The position numbers and the translations under genes are program-made. Under the pieces are notes generated by a model. It was not told the origin of the DNA and did no database searches. It worked only from the letters and a program-made list of their open reading frames with translations. This document shows, piece by piece, positions 9,815 to 19,330 of a DNA stretch of 26,203 bases (position 1 is the stretch's first letter; every line of letters starts with the position of its first letter). The DNA is taken from contig LRSR01002147.1 of NCBI GenBank assembly GCA_001579985.1, positions 1 to 26,203 on the forward strand, in the 5' to 3' direction. The stretch is from Hypsibius dujardini (taxonomy: Eukaryota; Tardigrada; Eutardigrada; Parachela; Hypsibiidae).

Positions 9815-10045
9815 AAACTGGCGGTGCGGTTTGCGGTTTGAAGGTGCCAGCCCGCGGGCTGCGGCGGTGCGGTTTGCGATTTGAAGGTGCCAGCCCGCGG
9901 GCTGCGGCGGTGCGGTTTGCGGTTTGAAGGTGCCAGCCCGCGGGCTGCGGCGGTGCGGTTTTAAGGGTTGCCCGCGGTGCGGTGCGGGCTGCGGTTTAGA
10001 AATAGGTCGCGGTGCGGGTTGCGGTTCAATTTTTTCTAACCGCGC
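9815..10045. repeat. GC-rich subterminal tandem repeats of the hAT element
   Basis: About three copies of a ~56-bp unit built from GGCGGTGCGGTTTGCGGTTT and GAAGGTGCCAGCCCGCGGGC lie just inside the right end (roughly 9822-9960). More degenerate copies continue to the terminus. Related words occur inverted just inside the left end (8855-8980). Such subterminal motifs usually serve as transposase binding sites in hAT elements. Confidence 0.75.
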
Positions 10046-10062
10046 AGGGCTCTAGTATCAAT

Positions 10063-10802
10063 AAATTTGAGCCAATAGCAGTCAAACATGTTTCCGGTCA
10101 CTTGACTTAGTTCAGCGGAAAAGCGGCGAAAAAAATTACAGGAGCAGAAAAGCGACGTAGTAACGGGACCAGAAACACGCTGGCAATATTGCGGTCAACC
10201 ATTGTTCTCTGCGCCGGAAAAGCCTTTGCTTGTTCGCTTTGCTAGTAACTTCCCTAGCAGGTTTTTACTCGTACACTGTACCGAAAGCAGCCGGTTTTCC
10301 TAGCCGGTAAAAAGTACTCTAAGATGGGAAACTGCCGGTTTGCGGTCGTATGACATAGAGATGCAGGAACAAAATCGGAGGACTGCCGTCATTCAAATTT
10401 GCTTTGCCGCACCGATTAGGCTCTAAAAAAAGGCTTATCGGTTTCTCTCCATAATTTGCCGCATAAGAAAGTACTTAAGAGACCCCTTTCGAAAAGAAAA
10501 CGGCTGTATCCCGAAATTCGCCCACAACTAGCCGTAAGCTCACATATTAAATTGATGCGTGAACCGATCTACTATTTTGATGACACGTGGTGTTTTTCCG
10601 TTGTATGATGGCGTTCCCTGTAACATGAGCTACAGTTTGAGCAACCCCCTGTTCGGAAGAATGCGGGTTCCGAGCAAACGGTTCAATACAAATAAAATTA
10701 CGTAACCGTTCGAATCTGAGGACTTTCACTGTATACCGGGTACTGAATTGAAAAACTTCTTTATGTGGTACGCCCACAGGCACCCATGTGATTTCGAATC
10801 TG
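10063..10802. other. 3' flank of the F-box gene; no further gene seen
   Basis: Sequence between the hAT target site and the stop codon of the minus-strand F-box gene. It should include that gene's 3' untranslated region. I see no clear AATAAA on the minus strand close to the stop. The open frame at 10547-10849 on this strand overlaps the last exon in a different frame and is a shadow. Confidence 0.4.
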
Positions 10803-13800
10803 TCAGCCACACCGCCACAAGAACACAGAATCGCTTTGAGCGACCGCAATGGCGCTCTGTTCGTCGGCGAAAGCCATAATAGGCAGCACTAAAAATGAGT
10901 AAACGAACAAACCAAATAATGAAAAACTGACACGGGAACAGTTTTCCGACAGTTCATGAGGTTCACTTACAACCGTACTCGATGGGAACCTTCTGCTCCC
11001 AAACCAGCGACGCCTTATCCCGCAATGTGTGTACTGCCGCACGGTGGTGCAGCGGCTGCTGCCCAGCTCGAGCGGACCGTGACAGCGACACTAGGTGACC
11101 GTCCGTCGCGTGAATTCCCGAAATGTGCGTGGTATGACCCAGCTCGGATGAATGGTCCTTCACCAGTGCCAATGACTTGGCATCAAACTCGAAAATCTGA
11201 AAAACAGTCATTGAGAAAAAATCAGTACCTCGAGTAGGGATGGCAAAACTAAACTAAAACTAAACACATTTTTCAATCATCATTTTCTAGTTTTAGGTTA
11301 AAGTGTCTGAAAAAAACTAACTAAAAGTAAGGATTTAAAGGGAAAAAATACGGAAAAACCTAACTGGTCGTCAGATAATTTCATGTTGGACCGTATCCAA
11401 GAAGTACACATCATCGGCTTGCACATCACCACTTATTTACAGCGTTTATTTCGCTATTTCAAACTTGCTAATCTCCCTGGTTTTGCACACCCTTACAAGG
11501 GTGATACGAGGACACGCCCCCTGGTTTACGTGAGGCTGCATCTCCTTCGTCAATCTCAACTCACATGAACGACTCACAAGACAGATGTACACAATTAGCG
11601 AGCAGATAACCGAGAAAAGGAGCTCCTTGGCTGCTTTTCTCGCTCATCTTCAAAACAGGGAGATTAGCGAGTTTGAAATAGCGAAATAAACGCTGCAAAT
11701 AAGCGAACTTTGAATACCCTTACTGTATTTCCACCTAGTTAATAGATTACTATCTACTCCTTTAGAATGTAATGTACATACTCAGCTATTGCAACGTACA
11801 GAGTCCCGACATCTTGGCAGAAGCTAGTACATTCTATCCAGACTTTTGATAATTCTAGACTAAAGAATGTTTTACTGTAGTCTATATCACTTCCTCGACT
11901 TCCTTTCCTATCTTTCCCCTCCACTATCAACCTCAAATACACTTTCAATCTAAAATATTCAGTTTAACCCGTCAACTTCCACTACCAGATCCGACTTGAT
12001 TTGAATACGAAATTTCCTGAAATAGTTTCACTCAATTAAGAAAGAAAATAAATTTCAAATTTTTTGGATGATTTGGTAAAAATTTCGTTTTTTAGCTTGA
12101 CCACTGTCCACCGTAGAGATAGGAATACATTTTTCACTGAAAAGTGACAAGTGGGGATTGGCACCTTTTTTGAGCATTCATTCAATCAATTAATCAATCA
12201 TCAGATTTTGATAGGAATCAATTTTGGTCGTTTTTCAGCAAAAATTTGGTGACTTGTTTTGACCATTGGTCAACACCTGACCATTTATCCGATGCAAACA
12301 AACTTGTTTTTAAGTTGGCAAGCTATGATCAGTCTGATAAACAAAAAAGAATTCGTACTTTTATTATGTTAAGCATTTTGTTGGCAGTCGGCGACCTCAG
12401 CGACCCAAAATAGGCAAAACTAGCTGACTTTGATCATTTTTGTCGGAAATTGGTCATTCAACAAACGTGAAACTAAGGATTTTTAGTTTTGGAACAACAG
12501 CTGAAATCTCAAAAACAATTGAGTTTGCCAAAATCGATCGAACGCTCTGCGAACGAAAAATCAAAGGTCGCTCTGTCGACATTTGTAGGCTATTAAACGT
12601 TAACGGGTTAATGGCTAGTTGGCTAGGTACTACGCACACTCGTGGAGTGTAAAGCCTTAACATCCAACTAACACTAAAAAAGACGTGGACTCAAAATCCC
12701 TAGTCATTAGTTTCTGATTGAGTAAAAAAACTAAGTAGTGAAATAATCCATCATTAACCTCGAGCTTATCGACCGTCCCGCAATCCACACACACACATAG
12801 GCACAATTTTGGGTGGCAGACTTTGAGCCATCAAAGTGGTCTGAGTTTGAGTTACTCTTGGTTAGAGCTTGTCTTTGCGTTCTCCTGAATATTTGATTTA
12901 ATGCCCGGCCTAGCGGAAAAATTAAGCCTGACTGCCGTCCCGAAAATTCAATCGATCAATCAGAACTAAAAACCGTCAAAATAAACAAGTTCTCTCAATC
13001 GATCAATTGAGTAGAGGGTGCATGGTCAGCTGGTCAAGAGCGCGTGGACGCAGTGAATTAACTAGGGTCGAACTCGAACCACCCTTTTTGGCTTAATCTG
13101 CCACTCAAAATTGTGGCCCTTTCTGTACTTTGCCACTTTCTGCTCCAATCCAGTATTGGGCCTCGTGAAGACTTGTGACAGCTTTGAACCTCGTTTTGGC
13201 GCCCCAGTGACCACTCGGTTGGGGCTTCATAATGTCTGGGACCTTGAATTGAGAAACAACGGAAAGACAAATCATTTACATCTTCTGATCAGAAGAAATG
13301 GTTCAGGTCGACATGAACATTGATGGAAGAAACAAACCGTCGCTTCCGCTGTCAGCTGTAAGGTACGCAGGTCGTACTGCCGAACTGTTCGACGATCGTC
13401 AATCCAACCGGCCGAGTAGACGAAGCTACAGTTCATCTGCACGTCGTTCCCGTCGAGCATGAGGAAGTCGTCGAACCCGGTCGACATCTCGGCAATTAAG
13501 CTGTTCGGCGCACGAACATCATGAAGAGAAAGCTGAAAGTGGAATTCGGAACTCAATTATTCCCAAAAGAACAGCATAAAGCAGGTTCGCGGTGTCAGAC
13601 AGACAGACAAACAGGCAGGCAGGCAAACTGTTCAGTGCTCACCATGCCATCGTCTGTTCCTACAGCAATGAGGTCCTGCTGCCAAGCATGACTGAGTACC
13701 TGACCCGTTCTACAAATGAATACAAAACTTCTTCACCAGATCCGAAAAACAAAACGCCAAATTTCTCTAGAAAAATGTGAAGTTCAAGCAGCTTACTTAA

Positions 13801-15365
13801 GCTTGCGAGTAGGTCGACAAGGATTCTTCAGATCGACGATGGCCAAAGTTGAGTCAGACGAGCCAGTACTAATCAGATTACCCTGACTCCGTATTGAGTT
13901 GATCACATTCTGAAACCAACATAATCTTCACAAGACTGTTGGGAAACTTCATCTCTCAAGAAAATGCATCATTGACAGCTTGCATGGCTGTCTGTTTGTC
14001 TGTCTGTCTGTCTGTCAGTCTGTCTGTCTTTTCATTCGTTTGCCTATCTGTTTGTCTACCCGTTTGTTTTGTTTGTCTGTCTGTCTGTCTGTCTTTCTGT
14101 TTGTCTGTCTGTCTGTTTGTTTGTCTGTCTGTCTGTCTGTCTGCACGTGTGTATGTATCCTGCACGTTATCCCCAGCACGAACCGAGTGTACTCCCTTAA
14201 CCGATGACGCATGCGGCTTGATTGGTTTATTCGACTGTAAATTCCAATACAGCAGCCATCCATTCTGACTGTCTGCCATGACAAGAGTCTTCCCTGAAGA
14301 AAAATTAAATCGTAGTAGTAGCACGGCACCAGTATGTGCGTTCTCTGCTCGAAAAACATCTTCTGTTGTTTAGAAAGAAGGGGTCCTACCTTGGTCGCAG
14401 AAGGTAAGGCAGGACAGATTACACATCCCCGCGGTTTCATCGTACATCCCGCCGAAGTCTTCACCGTCATCCGCGCTGTCCGCATTTCCGTCGTCACAAA
14501 ATTGCGCAATTAGTTTCCGGTCCTCCGACGCCTGCCACAGGTCCTGCCACTTCAGTCCCTCACTGAAAATACGCTGTAATCGGTCGGAATGGTACGCCCG
14601 CTTCATCCAGTAACCGTCAGGATAAGTCGGCAACAACTCCAAACCTTTAAATACTATTCCGTTAATAATTGTTCATCTTCCGCAAAAGCGGTTCCTAAAA
14701 TACATAAACAATGTGATGAACTAGATTAAATTATGTCCCATTAATGAATTGCCGTAATAATACAAATATGCATTTTATTAAAATAGAACAAATGGACCTT
14801 CAATTCAAATTGATTCATTCATTCATTCGTACAATTATAAATTGATACATCGATTGATTGATTGATTCATTTATTTATTCAATTATAAATTGATACATCG
14901 ATTGATTGATTCATTCATTCATTCATTCAATTATAAATTGATCCATCGATTGATTGATTCATTCATTCAATGGCCAGTTTTGATTCGTCAAACAAGTTTT
15001 TAAACACTATGGTTGTTCGGAGAGTGTTATTCACTACTGTAGTCTTCCATGATCTATATGTTTTGCCTAAAATATTTAAAAGACTGACCGCGTAGTCCAT
15101 GCTCGTAAAGTTGAGGCCAAGTTCTCCGGATCCTCTCCTTCCAATACTGTTCGTCCCGGAAAATCTCATGCAGCCTTCGGTTCCTACCGGAAAGCCCCTT
15201 AATAATATCACAGCTGGGCACTTTCCGGCTGATTTGCACAAGTATTTCGTAGGGCAAATCGGACAACGTCAACGTGGGCATCTCATGCACACCTGCGAAA
15301 GGCTGATTTCCGCTTGATTGGCTGATTGGCTTGACCAAATTTGAGGCTTTTCTCTTGCAGGCCAT
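10803..15365 (-). CDS. F-box/WD40 repeat protein (FBXW9-like), eight exons
   Basis: Substrate-recognition subunit of an SCF ubiquitin ligase, by family. Exons on the minus strand: 15365-15089, 14644-14390, 14293-14166, 13909-13797, 13709-13643, 13532-13338, 11196-10971, 10888-10803. All junctions are GT..AG, phases agree and the sum is 1347 nt (448 aa). An F-box lies at residues ~31-75 (LTLSDLPYEILVQISRKV, then DEQYWKERIRRTW). An acidic loop in exon 2 (DDGNADSADDGEDFGG) is followed by WD40 blades, e.g. KTLVMADSQNGWLLYWNL, NLISTGSSDSTLAIVDL, DLIAVGTDDGMLSLHDV and a final AIAVAQSDSVFLWRC. Order and length resemble FBXW9 (about 458 aa in human), but another FBXW class is possible. The 2.1-kb intron 11197-13337 is full of repeats. 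The weakest splice choice is the 14166 donor (AAC|GTGCAG), chosen because it keeps the blade intact. The gene is head-to-head with Yif1. Confidence 0.8.
11430..11705. mobile_element. foldback element/MITE with ~55-bp inverted ends
   Basis: Arms at about 11430-11485 and 11651-11705 are near-perfect reverse complements. Both contain CAGCGTTTATTTCGCTATTT and CTAATCTCCCTG on the respective strand. The loop of about 165 bp contains a smaller hairpin (CGAGAAAAG..CTTTTCTCG, about 11611-11645). No coding capacity and no clear target duplication. It lies in the largest intron of the F-box gene. Confidence 0.8.
11735..11935. repeat. diverged dispersed repeat, copy A (empty-site copy)
   Basis: Shares a series of collinear words with 23140-23520: TAGTTAA, CTATCTACTC, CACATACTCAGC/TACATACTCAGC, ACGTAC, then GTCGGCAGGAACTA against TCTTGGCAGAAGCTA, and TACTGTAGT against TACTACAGT-like words. 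This copy has a single GTAC (11796-11799), where the other copy carries a 175-bp insertion between two GTACs. Confidence 0.6.
12800..13118. mobile_element. MITE with GGCCACAATTTTGGGTGG-type ends
   Basis: The left end GGCACAATTTTGGGTGGCAG continues into CTTTGAGCCATCAAAGTGGT and CTGAGTTTGAG. The right end, read in reverse complement, is GGCCACAATTTTGAGTGGCA followed by GATTAAGCCAAAAAGGGTGG and TTCGAGTTCGA. This gives about 50-bp imperfect inverted repeats and a total of 319 bp, with no coding potential. The same terminal words bound the minisatellite in the Yif1 intron, so they are one family. The target duplication is not clear. Confidence 0.75.
13595..13628. repeat. short CAGA/CAGG repeat in an F-box gene intron
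   Basis: CAGACAGACAGACAAACAGG and CAGGCAGGC words lie in the 110-nt intron between exons 13643-13709 and 13338-13532, only about 15 nt from the donor of the upstream exon. Confidence 0.85.
13988..14145. repeat. TGTC/TTTG tetranucleotide repeat in an F-box gene intron
   Basis: About 155 bp of (TGTC)n interrupted by TTTGTC and TATC words fills most of the intron 13910-14165. Frames through it (CLSVCLSV or DRQTDRQT) are by-products. Confidence 0.9.
14827..14971. repeat. 48-bp tandem repeat, three copies
   Basis: The block CAATTATAAATTGATACATC starts at 14832, 14880 and 14928, an exact 48-bp period. It is separated by GATTGATTGATTCATTCATT-type spacers. It lies in intron 1 of the F-box gene. Confidence 0.85.
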
Positions 15366-15991
15366 TTTCTAAGCGGCAAAATGCAGCAGGATAAACAAGT
15401 GCGTGGACCCAGCGGCAAGAAATAATGAAAATTATCAGCCGATACCCCGGGAAAGCTTTAACTGAACGGATACACAGCGAAAGACGCAGACCTTGAATAT
15501 TTGATTTTTGAAAACCAAAACAGTCACAGCTGTTAGTTTGCGCTATGCCGCTCGACAATTCAGTTTGCTTTGCTATCCACGTTGGCCCTCCACTTGGGAC
15601 AAAAATATTGAAGTCGCGTTTTAACCTGCCCCCTTGCAGAGAATTTAAAAAAAAATTTAAAATACATTTTTAAAGATCCCTAATTATTTACGCTCAATTT
15701 CGTCTAGACTAGAAAAAGAAAAAATTGTCACTTGCGCACTTATTAAATTTAACCACCATACAACCAGCAAGTTGTTGGTTGATACTCTACGGCTCGCCAA
15801 AACGCGACCAGATTGTGGTTAGCCGCTTGCGTCAACACCATTTCACTGACTTTTCCAGATGTTTTTCGCGAAAAAGGTTCAAATTCCCCTTTTTTCTGGG
15901 TAAATTTAATCCGATTCACGTATTTATAAAACCCCATTACCTTATCAAGTCATCTTGAAGTGAATCGGCGGAGACAGTCACCCGCGGAAAC
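15366..15991. promoter_or_regulatory. shared upstream region of the F-box gene and Yif1
   Basis: The two genes start head-to-head with 626 bp between start codons, so this segment must hold both promoters and 5' leaders. No TATA box is obvious near either end. The middle (about 15640-15730) is very A/T-rich. The minus-strand start (AGAAAATGGCC) and the plus-strand start (GGAAACATGGATG) both have an A at -3. Confidence 0.5.
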
Positions 15992-18900
15992 ATGGATGCA
16001 CCGTCAAACGGTTGGGAACGTGAGTAATTTCTGTAATTTCTCCAGGACTTCCCTCAATCTTCCCCCATTTTCCTCATCCAATCTTTGCCGTATTGTTTCC
16101 CCCGCTTTTGCCCTGATGGCGCATGTATTTTACAATCGAAAAAGTGTCGGGGCGCTGCAATTGATGGATCACTTTTTTGTTCGTTTCAGCCATTGATCCA
16201 GGCATGGCCACGTCAGCGGCTGCCCGGAACGCCTCTCAGAAACCGGCCAAAACTAAACGCCATCATCGCCCGAGTGTTCCAGCGGAGCAGCCCTACAGTG
16301 GCGCGTCCTTCCCGCTGACGGGAGGGCCACCGCCGCAGGCCTACGGCCAGCCCATCCATCCGAATCCCGCGGCGATGCCGTACGGCCAACCGCCGGCCGG
16401 TTATGGCGCTCCGCAAAATCAATACCGTGAGTGAATTGAAGTTGTGATTTTAAGGATATGACGTGACGGAAAAATAAGATCGAGAGGAGATGGAGTGCAA
16501 ACGCAACGGGGTGAACGCTGATCTGATCGTTGGATGACTTTGCCATGCCTTGTGTTGGTTGATTGAACTATTGATTGATTTTCTTGTTTATTTTGCCATC
16601 CTTTGTGTTGGTTGATTGATTGATTTTCTTGTTTATTTTGCCATGCTTTGTGTTGGTTGATTGATCGATTTTCTTGTTTATTTTGTGCTGACTGATTGTC
16701 TTGGCTGGTTATGGCGCTCCGCAAAATCAATACCGTGAGTGAATTTGAGGTTGTGATTTTAGAGATATGACGTGACGGAATAATGAGATCGGGAGGAGAT
16801 GGGTTGAAAACGCAACGGGGTGAACGCTGATTTGATCGTTGAATTACTTTGCCATGCTTTGTGTTGGTTGATTGAACTATTGACTGATTTTCTTGTTTAT
16901 TTTGTGATTCTGACTGATCATCCTGGTTCATAAATACGATTGATGAGGCGTGTTTCGTGACAATACCACAGCATGGGGTTTCCGCTGTTTGATGGCTTTC
17001 ATGTTGTATGAGCGCAAATTGAAAAAACTGATCAATCAAGTCACTCTTTAATAGTTTCGCCTGGTTGATCGGACTATTGATTGGACTATCTGTTTTTCAT
17101 CGTTTGTTGTGCTTGATTGATTGTTTTGATTGATTGGTAGTAATATAAGTTGGTCATTTTACCTCATATGGTTTCGGTAGTACTCTACTCTCCGTGGATG
17201 AATTTTGAAAACAGCGATATGACTATATGAAGACTCGGAATAAGAGCGCGTGGAAGTGGAGCGAAAGGCTAAAGGCAATAAAATGTTCTTGATTGATCAA
17301 TTAAATCAGTCAATCCACCAATCTCTTGCGTAGCTCGGATTCAGTTAGGTCGTCCCGTCCTGGTGATCTATCTAAGGAGTCTGTTAGTATTTTAAATGGC
17401 CAGGAATCCAGTTGAACTATTCAGCAGTCCTTTCCTTTTTATTGAAAGTTTTAGAAAAAAAATTTGAATTTTAGAAAATTATTACAATCCAATGGGGAAT
17501 TACGGAGCTCCACCACCGGGATATCCGGGGCAGGGCCAGCCGATGCCGGCCTACTTTGCGGATCCTTTGGCCAATGTGGCCATGCAATACGGGCAGTCGC
17601 TGGCCGGTCAGGGGAAGGATATCGTTAATCAGAATGTATGTCACGGGAATGTCATTTTATGAATTGTTTTTGTTGCGGACTTTTTCCAACTCGCTTCTGT
17701 TTCTTTTCACCACAGTTGGAAAAGTGGATTTCAATATCGACACTAAAATTTTACTTTGCGGTGGACACCAAATACGTCGCGCGAAAGCTCCTTGTGCTCT
17801 TCCTCCCCTTCGTCATTCGTGTACGTGAACCCGTGTGGAATCGAAATCTGTCTGCCTGTCTGCCTGTCTGTCTGCCTGCCTGCCTGCCTGCCTGTCTGCC
17901 TGCCTGTCTGCCTGCCTGTCTGCCTGTCTGCCTGCCTGTCTGTTTGTCTGTCTGTCTGCCTGCCTGCCTGTCTGTCTGTCTATGTCTGTGTTTGTTCGTT
18001 TGTCTGTCTGTCTATCTGTCTGTCTGTTTGTCTTTTGAAAGAATGCATTAGTGGTGATGTCTCCTATCCTTCCCGTAGGACTGGTCCATTAAATTTCCGC
18101 CCAGCCAGTGCGTGGCGCCACGGGAAGAACCCAACGCACCGGATCTCTACGTGCCTGCGATGGCCTTTGTTACGTACATCCTCACGACCGGCGTGCTTCT
18201 GGGAACACAAAATCGGTAAAAAGCTTAAAATCTCTTCTCGGCAGTGCAGCATATATTTGATTTTGAGCAATTGAATGATCGAAGACGATTTTTTTCCGTT
18301 CTCCTGAGATGGTTTCAGTTGCACGCATCGGACACGATGCAATTCAATTCAATTCATTCTATAATATTGGAATATTAAAAATAGTGTGAAGTATTTTGAT
18401 GTTTTATCCTTTTAAAAAGTCTTTCCAGGTCAAATTTATTAAGCGCGGCATTACAGAGCCTCGTTATCTTGCTTGTTTGTGTTCGTACAATCGTTTTTTT
18501 GCAGGTTTACGCCGGAGGATTTGGGCGGGCAAGCCAGCCAAATCCTCGCCTGGCTGATTGTGGAGATTCTCCTGGTCCTCCTCACATTCTACATCACAAA
18601 CATCTCCTCCAACCTGCGGTTTCTCCACCTCCTCGCCTTCACCGGATACAAATACGTCGGGTAACACACGTGGCCACAATTTTGGGTGGCGGGCTCGAAC
18701 TCAGACCACCCTGATGGTTCGAACTCAGATCACCCTGATGGTTCGAACTCAGACCACCCTGATGGCTCGAACTCAGACCACCTTGATGGCTCGAACTCAG
18801 ACCACCCTGATGGCTCGAACTCAGACCACCCTGATGGCTCGAACTCAGACCACCCTGATGGCTCGAACTCAGACCACCCAAAATTGTGGCCTTGAGTGTA

Positions 18901-19330
18901 ACGCACGATCCATCCCTGACTTACATTACCTGAACGTGAATTTAAGCCTTCTGTTGTTTTTTTGTTCGGATTGTACAGGATGGTGGTTTGCGGGGTGATG
19001 AGTATGTTCCTCAGTCGATGGGGATACAGGGTAGCGCTCATCTATACCTCTGTAGCCATTGTCTGGTTCTTCGTAAGTCGTCCCGCCCCCTTTTTTCTAA
19101 TCATTTTAAAAGTTGGAATTGTTTCTGGAATTGGGATGTTGCAGTTGAGGTCGCTGAAGGTGTACGTGCTGCCGGAGGTGATGTCTGCTGACCGGACCGG
19201 CTACCGGAGACGCCTGTGGGCGCTCCTCTTCATCACCGCGCTGCAGCCGCTGATGATTTGGCTCCTGACCCGGCAGATCTGCTCATTTGAGGCGCCAGCG
19301 GCGGTCGCTCCGCCCCCGGTCTCGTACTAA
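15992..19330 (+). CDS. YIF1: Yif1 homologue (Yip1-interacting factor), eight exons
   Basis: Multi-pass ER/Golgi membrane protein that partners Yip1 in vesicle traffic. Exons: 15992-16019, 16190-16426, 17475-17635, 17716-17820, 18079-18215, 18505-18660, 18979-19072, 19145-19330. Phases agree and the sum is 1104 nt, 367 aa. Residues ~1-140 are disordered and rich in Pro/Gly/Gln/Tyr (AYGQPIHPNPAAMPYG; NYGAPPPGYPGQ). The conserved core follows: ADPLANVAMQYGQSLAGQG, LKFYFAVDTKYVARKL, DLYVPAMAFVTYILTTG and AFTGYKYVGMVVCGVM. About five hydrophobic helices lie between residues ~205 and 348, then a short Ala/Pro tail. Vertebrate Yif1 proteins are about 290-315 aa; the extra length is in the N-terminal region. 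Introns carry a local duplication, TCTG repeats and a MITE-derived minisatellite. AATAAA signals occur at 19748 and 19787. Confidence 0.95.
16395..16925 (+). repeat. ~308-bp tandem duplication spanning an exon end and its donor site
   Basis: The string GGTTATGGCGCTCCGCAAAA plus TCAATACCGTGAGTGAATT occurs at 16399 and again at 16707, an offset of 308 bp. The following ~150 bp are near-identical too (GATATGACGTGACGGAA, AACGCAACGGGGTGAACGCT). Copy 1 is the real 3' end of Yif1 exon 2. Copy 2 lies inside the intron and has no acceptor AG directly before it. Inside copy 1 a ~53-bp subunit (TTGCCATGCTTTGTGTTGGT then TGATTGAT..TTTTCTTG) is repeated about three times (16541-16680), while copy 2 has one. 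Confidence 0.9.
17848..18030. repeat. TCTG/CCTG tetranucleotide repeat in Yif1 intron 4
   Basis: About 180 bp of CTGTCTGCCTGCCTGTCTG-type sequence fills the intron between exons ending at 17820 and starting at 18079. It begins less than 30 bp after the donor. Frames through it (CLPACLPVCLSV) are artefacts. Confidence 0.95.
18672..18891. repeat. MITE whose interior is a 24-bp minisatellite
   Basis: The ends are perfect inverted repeats, GGCCACAATTTTGGGTGG and CCACCCAAAATTGTGGCC. Between them CTCGAACTCAGACCACCCTG plus ATGG repeats every 24 bp from 18694, with seven full copies and one partial. The repeat unit is nearly the same as the subterminal part of the 12800-13118 element read in reverse (CTCAAACTCAGACCACTTTG plus ATGG). 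It lies in the intron 18661-18978, starting 12 bp after the donor. Confidence 0.9.

Larger units (their letters stand above)
8844..10054 (+). mobile_element. hAT transposon, internally deleted, with intact ends
   Basis: The ends are exact inverted repeats, TAGAGCCCTGC on the left and GCAGGGCTCTA on the right. They are flanked by a perfect 8-bp direct duplication GTATCAAT (8836-8843 and 10055-10062), as expected for hAT elements. At 1211 bp it is much shorter than autonomous hAT elements (2.5-5 kb). It keeps the 3' part of the transposase but not the BED finger or most of the catalytic core. Both subterminal regions are built from GCGGTGCGGTTTGCGGTTTG-like words, giving a GC content far above the surroundings. 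Confidence 0.92.

Noticed and set aside
10547-10849. 100-residue minus-strand frame overlapping the F-box gene's last exon
   Set aside because: It shares DNA with the terminal exon but in a different frame. The exon frame ends the final WD40 strand and stops at 10803, so this is a shadow.
13939-14509. CLSVCLSV and DRQTDRQT frames
   Set aside because: By-products of the TGTC tetranucleotide tract. The real minus-strand exon (14166-14293) lies in another frame and continues a WD40 blade.
16419-17039. 206-residue minus-strand open frame rich in NKQENQSI repeats
   Set aside because: It is the reverse reading of the duplicated Yif1 intron with its TTGATTGATTTTCTTG subrepeats. The apparent protein repeats come from the DNA repeat, and no start context or domain is present.
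18558-18998. Frames with SNSDHPDG, GLSSSHQG and TQTTLMAR repeats
   Set aside because: The 24-bp minisatellite has a length divisible by three, so all frames stay open by arithmetic. The region is intronic between two well-supported Yif1 exons.
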